A model generated the notes under the pieces. The model made no database searches and was not told where the DNA came from. It saw nothing but the letters and a program-made list of their open reading frames with translations. DNA of 64,000 bases from the NCBI GenBank assembly GCA_964036045.1, contig OZ038383.1:95041568-95105567 (forward strand), written 5' to 3'. This DNA is from Eutreptiella sp. 'Long Island Sound 2002'. Its lineage: Eukaryota > Euglenozoa > Euglenophyceae > Eutreptiales > Eutreptiaceae. Made by a program: the position numbers and the translations under genes. Below are positions 50,551 to 60,854 of this stretch, one piece after another. How positions within the stretch are numbered: position 1 is the stretch's first letter; each line of letters begins with the position of its first letter.

Positions 50551-51860
50551 GGTCTCCCAAGGGATTGGTACACAAACCGCTCCTGCGGTTTTTCACCTTG
50601 GACAGCTCAAAAAAAAAAATCGAAGTCACCTCGCAAAGGTTGGTAGATCAAAGTCAGGCGGCCTGTACATAGGGGAAAACGCCACATACCCCCCCTTTTG
50701 GGCCTTTATGTGGCTAGTTGCGTGCAGTACCTCAAGGGGTGGAATCGTTTGTTTACCACCTTGTAAAATAATTATTTTGTCCAATAAACACATGCCCCAA
50801 TGAGTTTTTGGTCTGGATCCCCCTAGCCCCCCCCCCCCCCCACCTTGAAACCCACTTTTTTTGAAAGACGTGGGGGGTCAAAAATGTCGAAAAAATGGCC
50901 ATCCAAGGTATGTTTTAGGCCGTATTTATGTGTTTTTCACCCGATTTGGGTACTGGGTGCGGGGGAGGGGGGGGGTTTCCCGAGAGATTGGTGCACAACC
51001 TGCTTATGCAGTTTCTCACCTTGGACAGCTCAAAAATCGAAGTGTTTGAAACTTATTTTTTGTGAGATTGTGATCACCTAAAATGACCATCCATATTTGG
51101 GGATTGGGCACGGGGGGGGGGGGGGGGGGCTCTCCCGAGGGATTGGCACACAACGTGCATAAGCGGTTTTTCACCCTGGGCAGCTCAAAAATCGAAGTCA
51201 CCTGGCAGAGGTTGATAGATCAACGTCAGGCGGCCTGTACATAGGGGAAAACGCCACATCTTTTGGGCCTTTTTGGGCCTATTCGCGTACACTACCTCAA
51301 GGGGTTGAATCGTTCGCTTAACCCCTTGTAAAATCATTATTTTGTCCAATAAATGCATCCCCCAATGAGTTTTTGGTCCGGATCCCCCTAGACCCACCCC
51401 CACTTGAAACCCACTTTTTTGAGGTTTTGAGGGAGGGAGGCGGGGGGGTCAAAAAATGTCGAAAAAATGACTATTCAAGGCATGTAAAGCATGTTGGCTG
51501 TATTCATGTGTTATTCACCTTATTTGGGTATTGGTCGCAGGGGGGGGGGGGGGGCGGGTCTCCCAAGGGATTGGTACACAGCCTGCTCCTGCGGGTTTTC
51601 ACCGTGGACAACTCAAAAATCGAAGTTTTTGAAACTTATTTTTGATGAGATTGTGATCACCTAAAATGACCATCCAAGATATTGAAAGCATGTTTTAGGC
51701 CGTATTTATGTGTTTTTCACCCTATTTGGGTGTTGGGTGCGGGGGGAGGGGGGGGGGGGGGGGGCTTCTCCCGAGGGATTGGTGTACACAGAACATGCTT
51801 ATGCAGTTTCTCACCCTGGAGAGCTCAAAAATCCAAGTTTTTGATACTTATAAGGCTGTC
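50520..51860 (+). repeat. composite tandem array of modules U and V with poly-G
   Basis: Module U (TTTTTCACC..ATTTGGGTATTGGG.G.-poly(G)-TCTCCC.A.GGGATTGGT.CACA, then CACCTTGGACAGCTCAAAAATCGAAGT, TTGTGATCACCTAAAATGACCATCCAAG) occurs near 50530 (part), 50880, 51085 (part), 51460 and 51690. Module V occurs at 50626 and 51197. The order U-V-U-U-V-U-U gives a higher-order period of about 570 bp. An isolated U copy is at 49575-49755. Each U has its own G tract at the same place. Confidence 0.7.
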
Positions 51861-53527
51861 ACGAGTCGTTTTGCGTTTCGAGTGGCATTAGGCGTTTAGC
51901 CCATTGCCGGCCAATGCAGCGCAGCGCAAGTGCGGCCACAATTGATTAGCGCTCACCACAAAGCCATGTTCGCCCATGGGCATCGCGATGGCCCCATATG
52001 GTGTTGATCGCTAAGGACATCTAAAGGTCTGCGAGAAGAAATAGCAAATAACACGTACAGTGGAACCCAAACGTTTCAGTGTATTTTTGTTAACCCAACC
52101 TTCGCCCTCTCACCCTTTCTTCTCCCTCCCTCCCTCCCCGTGCACCACCCAAATTCCCTCTTTCTTTCCCTGCTTTGTCTTATCCCTTGGGTTTCTAGCC
52201 CATTTTGAGCCCGTGGTGAGGAGGTTTGGTCCATGGAAAGTCCCAAAATGCCTTGAAAATTGGCCGTTTTGTGAACAAAAATGGGTCAATAATGGGTCTA
52301 AAACGTGCTTTTCCAAAAAAAAAAACAATCTGCACCATTTGGGGTGCACAAACAAGTGAAGTGAGCCCATTTTGAACCTTTTTTGGCCCCTCTAAGGTCT
52401 CGAAAGCCTTGATAGTGGATCCTTGAAGAAGTGTTGACATGCCCTATTTTTAGCCATTGTGGGCCCTTAAAAGGGGCAAATACCCACTAATAACCATCCA
52501 ATTCACTTCTTAAACATGTTTTTTTTGTGGTTGCCGACGCCAGAATAGGGGAGGGGGTCCCAAGTTGACTCCCAAACCCCACCCGGTGCCCCTACACCCA
52601 TGTAGATATACTGTAGATGATATGCCATATGTATGTCCAAAAACCCGGGGGGGGGGGGGGGCGGGGTTCATTGATAGTTTTGATGGGCTTTTTGCTGGTG
52701 TTGGCCTTTTTGCCGCTGCTACGTGTCCCGAAGGGGGGGGGGGTATGTCATACCTTTTTGAAATCGCCTAGAAAAGGGCTTTTGGAAATGTATGGGTTGG
52801 GGGGGGGGGGCTAGGTGACCACATTTTTGAGAAAAACACACGCAACTGTTGACAATTGACAATTTCGCTCCAGAGGGCACTACAGGTAGACAGGGGTTGT
52901 GGACGATGGTAGCACATTTATGCAAACATCGAATCGTCCGACATGTCTGACAATTTGGATGCTTGGGAAGCACATTCGGAGTCTTGGGAAGCATTGGCTG
53001 GCTTCTCGCGAACTTTACAAGCATCCCAAGGTCCGGAAATTTGGGCATTCTTGCATTGATACCCGATTGCAGAGCGGCGAAATCAGTAGCAATGTCTGCA
53101 ACCGACATCGACTCGGCGAGGTCACGGAGGTTGACGCTCATCGCCACCCTTTGGCATTTGGGGGGGTGGTAAAGGCAGTTTTGGGGCGCTTTGACATTGA
53201 GTGTGGTCTCTTGAAAAAAACAAAATGAAGGGCAATGGGCAGGGGCAAGAATGGGTGATGGCATATGGTGTAGTGTAATACAGTGCAGTGCGGCGCAAAA
53301 ACCATGCCCTAGAAGAAACCCGAAAAAATCAATCTCGTAGCAATTTCTCCGTCATACCGTAGGGTTGAAACTAAAACCTTTGTAGAATGAAAGCCATTTC
53401 CAGAGGGTTCCGAAAAATATACACATACCCCCCCTCCCCCCCTTGCAACGATATTTTTGCGCCCCGGACCAAAAACCATCAAAGCCACTCCGGAGGGCCA
53501 ATGAACCACCCCCGAGTTTTCGGCTTT

Positions 53528-53528
<1 letters not shown>
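51861..53528. other. no gene seen; repeat fragments
   Basis: Holds a fragment of the TIR element (52192-52375), a copy of the dispersed repeat (52735-52830) and G tracts near 52647 and 52799. The minus-strand frame 52719-53264 (NLRDLAESMSVADIATDFAALQ) is partly protein-like but unassigned. Confidence 0.4.
52192..52375 (-). mobile_element. fragment of the TIR element (one internal unit)
   Basis: TAGCCCATTTTGAGCCCGTGGTGA..A..TTTGG.CCATGGAAA.TCCCAAAATGCCTTGAAAA is the internal ~162-bp unit in reverse orientation, without TIRs. Confidence 0.7.

Positions 53529-53590
<62 letters not shown>
53529..53590 (+). repeat. (TG)30 microsatellite
   Basis: An uninterrupted run of about 30 TG units, 40 bp before the end of TIR element copy F. 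Confidence 0.95.
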
Positions 53591-53591
<1 letters not shown>

Positions 53592-53631
53592 CTATACAGA
53601 CACACACACACATGTGTAAGTATATATATTA

Positions 53632-54974
53632 CTACACCCCTCTCCCCTTAAATCTAGCTGACAAGCAAGCAAGCAACAAGCAACAAGCAACAACAAGCAC
53701 TTCTCCTTTCCGTCTTGGCCATTGCTCCACCTCATCGCTCCGGACTCGACTCTACTCTAGCCATCCTACAGCCTAGGTGGTGGCCTTGCCAAATCCAAGT
53801 TTTGAGCCAAAAACTCACCGGTGGCGCCCCGGGGCAGGGGCGCCAAGTCGGGAGGTGCCCTCCCAAATTTGCGCAGTTTTGGGCCAAAAACAGCCATTTT
53901 TCGCCCAAAATAGCCCCGAAACGCAGTCAAAACGGCCAAACGACGGCAAATGGTTCCTACACTCCACGTGCACCTTGATTGCCCCGTAAACAAGAGCCCT
54001 TTCGTGCCCCCTAGCTCCACGATATGTCCGAGAAACGGCCGAAATTGGCGCCAAAAAGCTCTAAATCTGCGCAATGTGCACCAACACCCCGAAACCAAGC
54101 ATGGGCCGTATCTTGGGCTACGTGGCTCCAATCCGATTCCGAGGGCACCTAGTCCACCCGCAACCCCCCACTTTTTGTGGTTCCCAAGCCTCAAATTCAC
54201 CCAACGAGACGCCTAGACCCCCGTACCAATGGTCACTTGGTGGAGCCGAAGGGCAGCGCGGCCCGCGCACGGTGGGGGCCAACGGTGGGTCCACCAAGGT
54301 CCCCGGGGCGAAAAAGTCATTTTTCCAAGTTTGTTCCTAGACCACTTGGGATGCCCAAACAAGTGTTTTCAGCCCATTTTGAGCCCGTGGTGGCGCGTTT
54401 TGGGCCATGGAAAATCCCAAAATGCCTTGAAAATGGGCCGTTTTGGTACCAAAAATGGGTCCAAAATGCGTCAAAAATGCATTTTTCCAAAAGTGATCCT
54501 GGACCCTTTGGCATGCTCAAACAAGTGTTTTTAGCCCATTTTCGCCCGTGATGACACGTTTTGGCCAATGGAAAATGCCAAAATGCCTTAAAAATGGGCC
54601 GTGTTGGAACCAAAAATGGGTCAAAAATGGGTCAAAAACGTGTTTTTCCAAAAGTGATCCTGGACCAATCGGGACGCTTAGACAAGTGTTTTCGGCCCAT
54701 TTTGAACCCATTGGGACCAGTTTGGGCCCATGGAAAATCCCGATATGCCTTGATAAGGGCAAAAATGGGTGAACAATGGGTCAATAACGTGTTTTTCCAA
54801 AAGTGACCCTGGACCATTGGGAGTGCACGAACAAGTGTTTTGAGCCCATTTTGACCCCGTTTTGATCAAGTTTAGCCCCTTCCGCCACATGTATGCACCA
54901 AGTTGTATCCGGGCCTTCGCACGCACCCTAGAGCCGTATGGTGGCGCCACCTAGAGTTGGGGAGAGGGGTGTAG
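53632..54974 (-). mobile_element. TIR element copy F
   Basis: Inverted relative to copies A-C. Both 16-bp TIRs are perfect (53632-53647 and 54959-54974). 1343 bp with three internal ~162-bp units. It is flanked by (TG)n on one side and (TA)n on the other. Confidence 0.85.
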
Positions 54975-54982
54975 ATTGGACG

Positions 54983-54984
<2 letters not shown>

Positions 54985-55048
<64 letters not shown>

Positions 55049-55080
55049 ATATGTATATATATACACACACACACACATAC
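54985..55080. repeat. (TA)n/(AC)n microsatellite between copies F and G
   Basis: About 25 AT units followed by GTATATAT and ACACACACAC. The inner ends of two oppositely oriented TIR elements lie on either side. Confidence 0.9.
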
Positions 55081-55092
55081 ATTTCCTCTAAT

Positions 55093-56454
55093 TTACACCC
55101 CTCTCCCGAACTCTAGGTTGCTCCACCATACCGCTCTAAGATACGTTCGAAGGGTACAACTTGGTACATACATGTGGCGCAAAGGGCTAAACTCGGTCAA
55201 AACAGGCTCAAAATGTGCTCATGTCACTTGTTTGTGCACCTCGAATGGTCCAGGATCAGTTTTGGAAAAATGCCTTTTTGACCCTTTTTCGACCCATTTT
55301 TGCTCACAAAAACAGCCCATTTTCAAGGCATTTGGGAGATTTCCATGCGCCAAAACGCGTCACCATGGGCTCAAAAATGGGCTAAAAACACTTGTTTGAG
55401 CACCCCCAATGGTCCAGGATCACTTTTGGGAAAACGCGTTTTTGACGCGTTTTGGACCTGTTTTTGGTCCCGCGGCGGCCCACTTGCAAAGCATTTTGGG
55501 GTTTTCCATGGGCAAAAACACGTCACCATGGGCTGAAAAATGGGCTAAAAACACTTGTTTGAGCACCCCCAATGGTCCAGGATCACTTTTGGGAAAACAC
55601 GTTTTTGACTCATTTTGAACCAGTTTTTGGTCCCAAAACGGCCCACTTGCATGGCATTTTGGGATTTTCAATGGGCCAAAACACGTCACCACCGGCTAAG
55701 ACAGGCCAAAAATGTTCGTTTTCCCAAGTGGTCTAGGAACAACTTTGAAAAAAAAAATTCTTCGCCCCTGGCACCCCGGTGGACCCACTGTTGGCCCCCA
55801 CGGTACGCGCGCCCGCATGCTCTCCGGCTCCACCAAGTGACCAGTGGTACGGGGGTCTAGGCGTCTTGTTGCGCGAATCTGAGGCTTGGAAACCACAAAA
55901 AGTGGGGGGTTGCGGGTGGACTAGGTGCCCTCGGAATTCGGTTTTGAGCAATATACCCCAAGATACGGCCCGTTCTTGGTTTTGGGCCTGTTTGAAACAA
56001 ACAGCGCACATTCAACCGATTTGTAGCCATTTTTGGGCCGTTTCTCGGACATCTTGTGGAGCTCGAGGGCAACAAAGGGCTCTTGGTCACGGGGCAATCA
56101 AGGCGCATGTGAAGTGTAGCAACCGTTTCCCTTCCTTTAGTGTAGCAACTGTTTCCCTTTCTTTGGCCATTTAGAGTACTTCTCGACGCCGTTTGGGGCC
56201 AAAAAAGGCTGTTTTGGGGGCACAAGATGCGTAGTTTTGGGAGGGCACCTCCCGACTTGGCGCCCCCACCCCGGGGCACCACCGGTGAGTTTTTGGCTCA
56301 AAACTTGGATTTGGCAAGGGCACCACCAAAGCTCTAGGATGGCTAGAGTAGAGCATAGCCCAGTTCGATGAGGCGGGGAAGTGCTTATCGCTTGCTTCTT
56401 GCTTGCTTGATGGTTGCTTGCTTGTTAGCTAGATTTAAGGGGAGAGGGGTGTAG
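55093..56454 (+). mobile_element. TIR element copy G
   Basis: Left TIR 55093-55108 with two changes, right TIR 56439-56454 perfect. 1362 bp. It keeps the GTGTAGCAACCGTTTCCC stretch intact (in a small duplication), which shows where the LINE entered copy C/D. Confidence 0.85.
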
Positions 56455-56472
56455 TACTATATGTATATATTA

Positions 56473-58396
56473 CTACACCCCTCTCCCCTTAAATCTAGCT
56501 AACAAGCAAGCAACAAGCCACAACAAGCAAGCACTTCTCCTTTCCGTTTTGGCGATTGCTCGGCCTCATCGCTCCGGGCTCTACTATACTCTAGCCATCC
56601 TAGAGCCTAGGTGGTGCCCTTGCCAAATCCAAGTTTTGAGCCAAAAACTCACCGGTGGCGCCCCGGGGCAGGGGCGCCAAGTCGGGAGGTGCCCTCCCAA
56701 AACTGCGCATTTTGTGCCACAAAACAGCCTTTTTTGGCCCAAAACGGCCCCGATACCCAGTCAAAACGGCCAAACAAAGGCAAATAGTTCCTAAACTCCA
56801 CATGCGCCTCAATTGCCCCGTGACCAAGAGCCCTTTCTTGCCCTCTAGCTCCACGATATGTCCGAGACACGGCCGAAAAATGACCAAAAATGGCCTGAAT
56901 GTGCGCTATTTGTTTCAAACGGGCCCAAAACCAAAAACGGGCCATATCTTGGGCTATGTGGCTCAAAACCGAATTCTGCGGGCACCTATTCCACCCGTAA
57001 CCCCCAACTTTTTGTGGTTTCCCAGCTGCAGAATCGCCCAACGAACGCCTAGACCCCCGTACCAGTGGTCACTTGGTGGAGCCGGAGGGCGGCACAACCT
57101 GCGCACGGTTGGGGCCAACGGTGGGTCCACCGGCGTCCCCGGGGCAAAAAAATGATTTTTTTCAAAGTTGTTCCTACACCACTTGGGGTGCTCAAACAAG
57201 TGTTTTGAGCCCATTTTGAGCCCGTGGTGGCGCGTTATGGGCCATGGAAAATCCCAAAATGCCTTGAAAATGGGCTGCTTGAAGACCAAAAATGGGTCAA
57301 ATATGGGTCAACGCATTTTTCCAAAAGTGATCCTGGACCATATGCAATGGTCAAACAAGTGTTTTTGGTCCATTTTGACCCCAAGATCACGTGTTTTGGT
57401 CAATGGAAATGGTGGTGCCCCGGAGTGGGGGCGCCAAGTCGGGAGGTGCCCTCCCAAAACTGCGCATTTTGTGTCCCCAAACAGCCTTTTTTGGCGCAAA
57501 ACGGCCCCGGAACCCACTCAAAACGGCCAAACAATAGCAAACGATTCGTACACTGCACGCCTTGATTGCCCCGTGACCAAGAGCCCTTTCTTGCCCTCTA
57601 GCTCCACGACATGTCCGAGAAACGGTTCAAAAATGGCCCAAAATGGCCTGAATGTGCGCTCTTTGCATCAAACATGCCCAAAACCAAGAACGGGCCGTAT
57701 CTTGGGCTATGTGGCCCAGAACCAAATTCCGAGGGCACGTAGTCCAGCTGCAAACCCCCACTGTTTGTGGTTTCCAAGCCTGAGAATCGCCCAACGAGAC
57801 GCCTAGACCCCCGTACCAGTGGTCACTTGGTGGAGCCGGAGGGCAGCCGAGCCCACGCACAGTAGGGCCCAACGGTGCGTCCACCGTGGTCCCCGGGGCG
57901 AAAGAAATCATTTCTTCCAAAGTTGTTCCTAGACCACTTGGCATGCTCAAACAGCCGTTTTTAGGCCGTTTTGAGCCCGTGGTGGCGCGGCTTGGGCCAT
58001 GGAAAATCCCAAAATGCCTTGAAATTGGGCCATTTGAAGACCAAAAATGGGTCAAAAATGGGTCAAAAAAGCATTTTTCCAAAAGTGATCCTGGACCACT
58101 TGGCATGCTCAAACAAATATTTTTAGCCCGTTTTAAGCCCATGGTGACAATTTTGGCACATGGAAAATCCCAAAATGCCTTGTAAATGGGCCGTTGTGGG
58201 ACGAAAAATGGGTCAAAAATGGGTAAAAAACATGTTTTTCCAAAAGTGATCCTAGACCGTTTGGCATGCTCAACCAAGTGTTTTTAGCCCGTTTCGAGCC
58301 CATGGTGACCCGTTTTGACCCAGTTTAGCCCCTTGCGCCACACGTATGCACCAAGTTGTACTCTTCGCACCTATATTAGAGCCGTATTGCGGAGCC
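56473..58396 (-). mobile_element. TIR element copy H (chimeric)
   Basis: Begins with a perfect TIR (56473-56488), 18 bp from the end of copy G, in opposite orientation. At about 57405 the 'GGTGCCCC.G.G..GGGGCGCCAAGTCGGGAGGTGCCC' part starts a second time, so two elements are fused. At the other end it lacks the TIR and meets copy I head to head at GAGCCACCATACGGCTC. Confidence 0.75.
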
Positions 58397-59035
58397 ACCA
58401 TACGGCTCTAAGGTACAATCAACGTGTACAACTTGGTGCATACACGTGGCGAAAAGGGCTAAACTCGATCAAAACCGGCTCAAAATGGGCTCCAAACACT
58501 TGTTTGTGCACCCCCGATGGTCCAGGGGCGATTTTGGAAAAACACGGTTTTGAACCATTTGTCACCCATTTTTGCTCCCAAAACGGCCCATCTTCAAGGC
58601 ATTATGAGATTTTGCATGGGCCAAAAATTGTCCCAGTGGGCTCAAAATGGGCTAAAAATACTTGTTTGAGCATCCCAAATGGTCCAGGATCACTTTTGGA
58701 AAACCGCCTTTTTGACCCATTTTTGGCCCATTTTTGGTCCCAAAATAGCCCAATTTCAAGGCATTTTGGGATTTTCCATGGTCCAAAAAGCGTCACCACG
58801 GGCTGAAAATGGGCTAAAAACACTTGTTTGAGCATCCCAAATGATCTGGGATCACTTTTGGAAAAATGCATTTTGACCCATTTTTGACCCCTTTTTGGTC
58901 TTTCAAGGCCTTTTCGGATTTTCCATGGCCCAAAATGTGTCACCACGGGCTCAAAACAGCCTAAAACCACTTTTTTGAGCATCGTAAATGGTCTAGGAAC
59001 ATCATGGGACCCTGGTGGACCCACCGTTGGCCCCC
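58397..59035 (+). mobile_element. TIR element copy I (truncated)
   Basis: Starts within the left-end block (ATACGGCTCTAAGGTAC) without its TIR, carries three internal units, and breaks off after GGACCCTGGTGGACCCACCGTTGGCCCCCA, just before gene X. Confidence 0.75.
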
Positions 59036-60854
59036 ATCTCCTCTCCACACGCCCGCCGCCAATTTGCAGTGGCCGTGCGCTTGGCCCAACCAAGCTGTGT
59101 ACGAGATATACAGCAGGGGGCAATCGCCAAGTACGCCTCCGAGGTGCTCCCCCCCGATGAGTGTTGCGAGCTCATCCTCAACCTGCGTGCGCCCAAATCC
59201 GCTTGGCGCACGCTCTCGGAAGTGTACACCCTCCGGGGGCTGAAGTACACCGCGACCACGGGCCTTCCATTCGCCCGTCCGATTTGCCCTGAGAGGGCTT
59301 TCCAGCAGCGCTGGCAAGATCTACTGGCCCCCTTGGAGCTGGCCCCCGCGGTGAGCACTTCGGATCCCAAGGCCACGGGCATCAGTTGGCCGTGGGCATC
59401 ATGGCTGCGCTACATTGCTAGCCAACCCCCGTTGTGCCGCATGATCGATTGGTCGTTCCCCCTGAATTTCATTGTCAGGGGGGATGGCTACCCCTGCGCA
59501 GGCGGGGAGTGGTCCCAATTGTCTTTGTCCATCGCCAACATGGGCCTTTGGGGACGAATTCCCGCCTGCGTGTGGGTCATCAGCCTCGCAATCTGCGGGG
59601 ACAAAGCGATGGCGACCCTAGCAACCCTTTGGGAAGACAATATTAAGGTGTGCCGCGCACACACCGTGTTGTTCCGGCGACGTTCCGATAACTTGTTCCG
59701 GCGACGTTCCGGCGACGTTCAAGTGTTTCGTTGGAACCGCCACCGGAACAATCTGGTTCCAACAAAATTAATGTTTTTTTCTTAGGCCATCCAGGAGGTC
59801 GTGGACACCCACCGGGTGGTCTTCAATTCCCATGAGGAAGCGGCCGATGCCTGGCTCGGTGGTGATTCCCCCTGGGTGCGCCGCATTATCGGGATCACAC
59901 CGGCCCCACAAGTGGGGTCACTATACAACGAGGGGATTTGGGACTCCGACGCCGCTGTGTGGCGGGGCAAAGACGTGGTCCGGACCACCGAGTCGGACCA
60001 CGCACAGCGGACGTCCTTCTTGTTGGGAACACCATCGCTGAAGGCAGCAGGTTGTTCCGTGGAACCAGTGGTGGTCATTGCCCGGTGCCGCGATGTCACG
60101 TGCATTCTGCACTGTTGCATGGCGATGGGCCGGTTGCAAATGACCAACAGTGAGCGGTTGGCGGCAGAGCGGCTAGCCGGGGGCGATGAGGTGTCCCGTG
60201 CGGCGATTCAGGCGGTATTGCATGAGCATCGCACTGTGTGCCGCCTAGGCAAGGATTGTTCCCCGGATGGTGAGGAGACGTCGCGCCTGTTTGCGGCTTG
60301 GCCCGATGTTGCATTGTTGCTGTCGGTTGGGCCGGAGGAGCCCCTCTATAGGGCTGTGATGGGAATGGCGAAGCTTTTGAAGGACCTGTACCACACCTAT
60401 CAGGTGGGTACGCGTCCCCAATGCCGGGCAGCGGCAGCTGCCTTCCGGGAGCATTGTGCTCCTAGGTCCGCATCCCATTACCTCCTGTTCCTGGAGGAGG
60501 ATGCGGATCGCGTATTGGACAACATTTGGCCGTTCGGATTGGCAATGTTCTCCAATGACATTGTCGAAAGCCTTAACCGCTTCCTGAAGCAGGCTTTCAA
60601 CGAACACAGTGCCCGGGGCGGTGGCCGGCAAACGGCTACTGGGACCGCCAGCTGCGGTCGCTCGCAGGCATCCATTGATTCGGACGCCGACGCCCTGCGG
60701 CAAGTGTTGCAATGGGTTTTCTTGTACTTTCACATTCATCTCCACCAACATGATGCTGTTCGACATGTGCCTTGTGTTCCCAGGGCTGCACTAGAGACCA
60801 CCCCCTCTGCACCACCCCCGTTCCTCAGCTCTCTTCTTTCTTCTGCTCCTATCC
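59015..60854 (+). CDS. gene X: spliced transposase-like protein
   Basis: Exon 1 (from about 59015, or from an acceptor TTTGCAG at 59068, to 59647) and exon 2 (59786 to about 60714-60854) join in phase 0 across a 138-bp GT-AG intron. Exon 1 has WPWASWLRYIASQPP, DWSFPLNFIVRGDGYP and WSQLSLSIANMG; the GDG may hold a catalytic Asp. Exon 2 has IQEVVDTHRVVFNSHEEAAD, a Cys/His pair region, LAKLLKDLYHTYQVG-like helices and MFSNDIVESLNRFLKQAF, which resembles the E-x-x-N-x-x-x-K end of DDE-type transposases. I infer a DNA transposase or a domesticated relative. The exact superfamily is not certain. The C terminus is unclear: the frame runs on into a G-rich tandem tract that is intron of gene Y. Confidence 0.5.
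59648..59785 (+). other. intron of gene X (138 bp) with hairpin-family insert
   Basis: AAG|GTGTGC ... TTTTTTTCTTAG|GCC, phase 0. Protein-like sequence stops and restarts exactly at these sites. 59671 to about 59763 is a member of the GTTCCGGCGACGTTCC repeat. Confidence 0.85.
59671..59763. repeat. hairpin element copy 1 (in gene X intron)
   Basis: GTTCCGGCGACGTTCCGATAACTTGTTCCGGCGACGTTC, followed by a diverged opposite arm (GGAACCGCCACCGGAAC). It fills two thirds of the intron. Confidence 0.8.
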
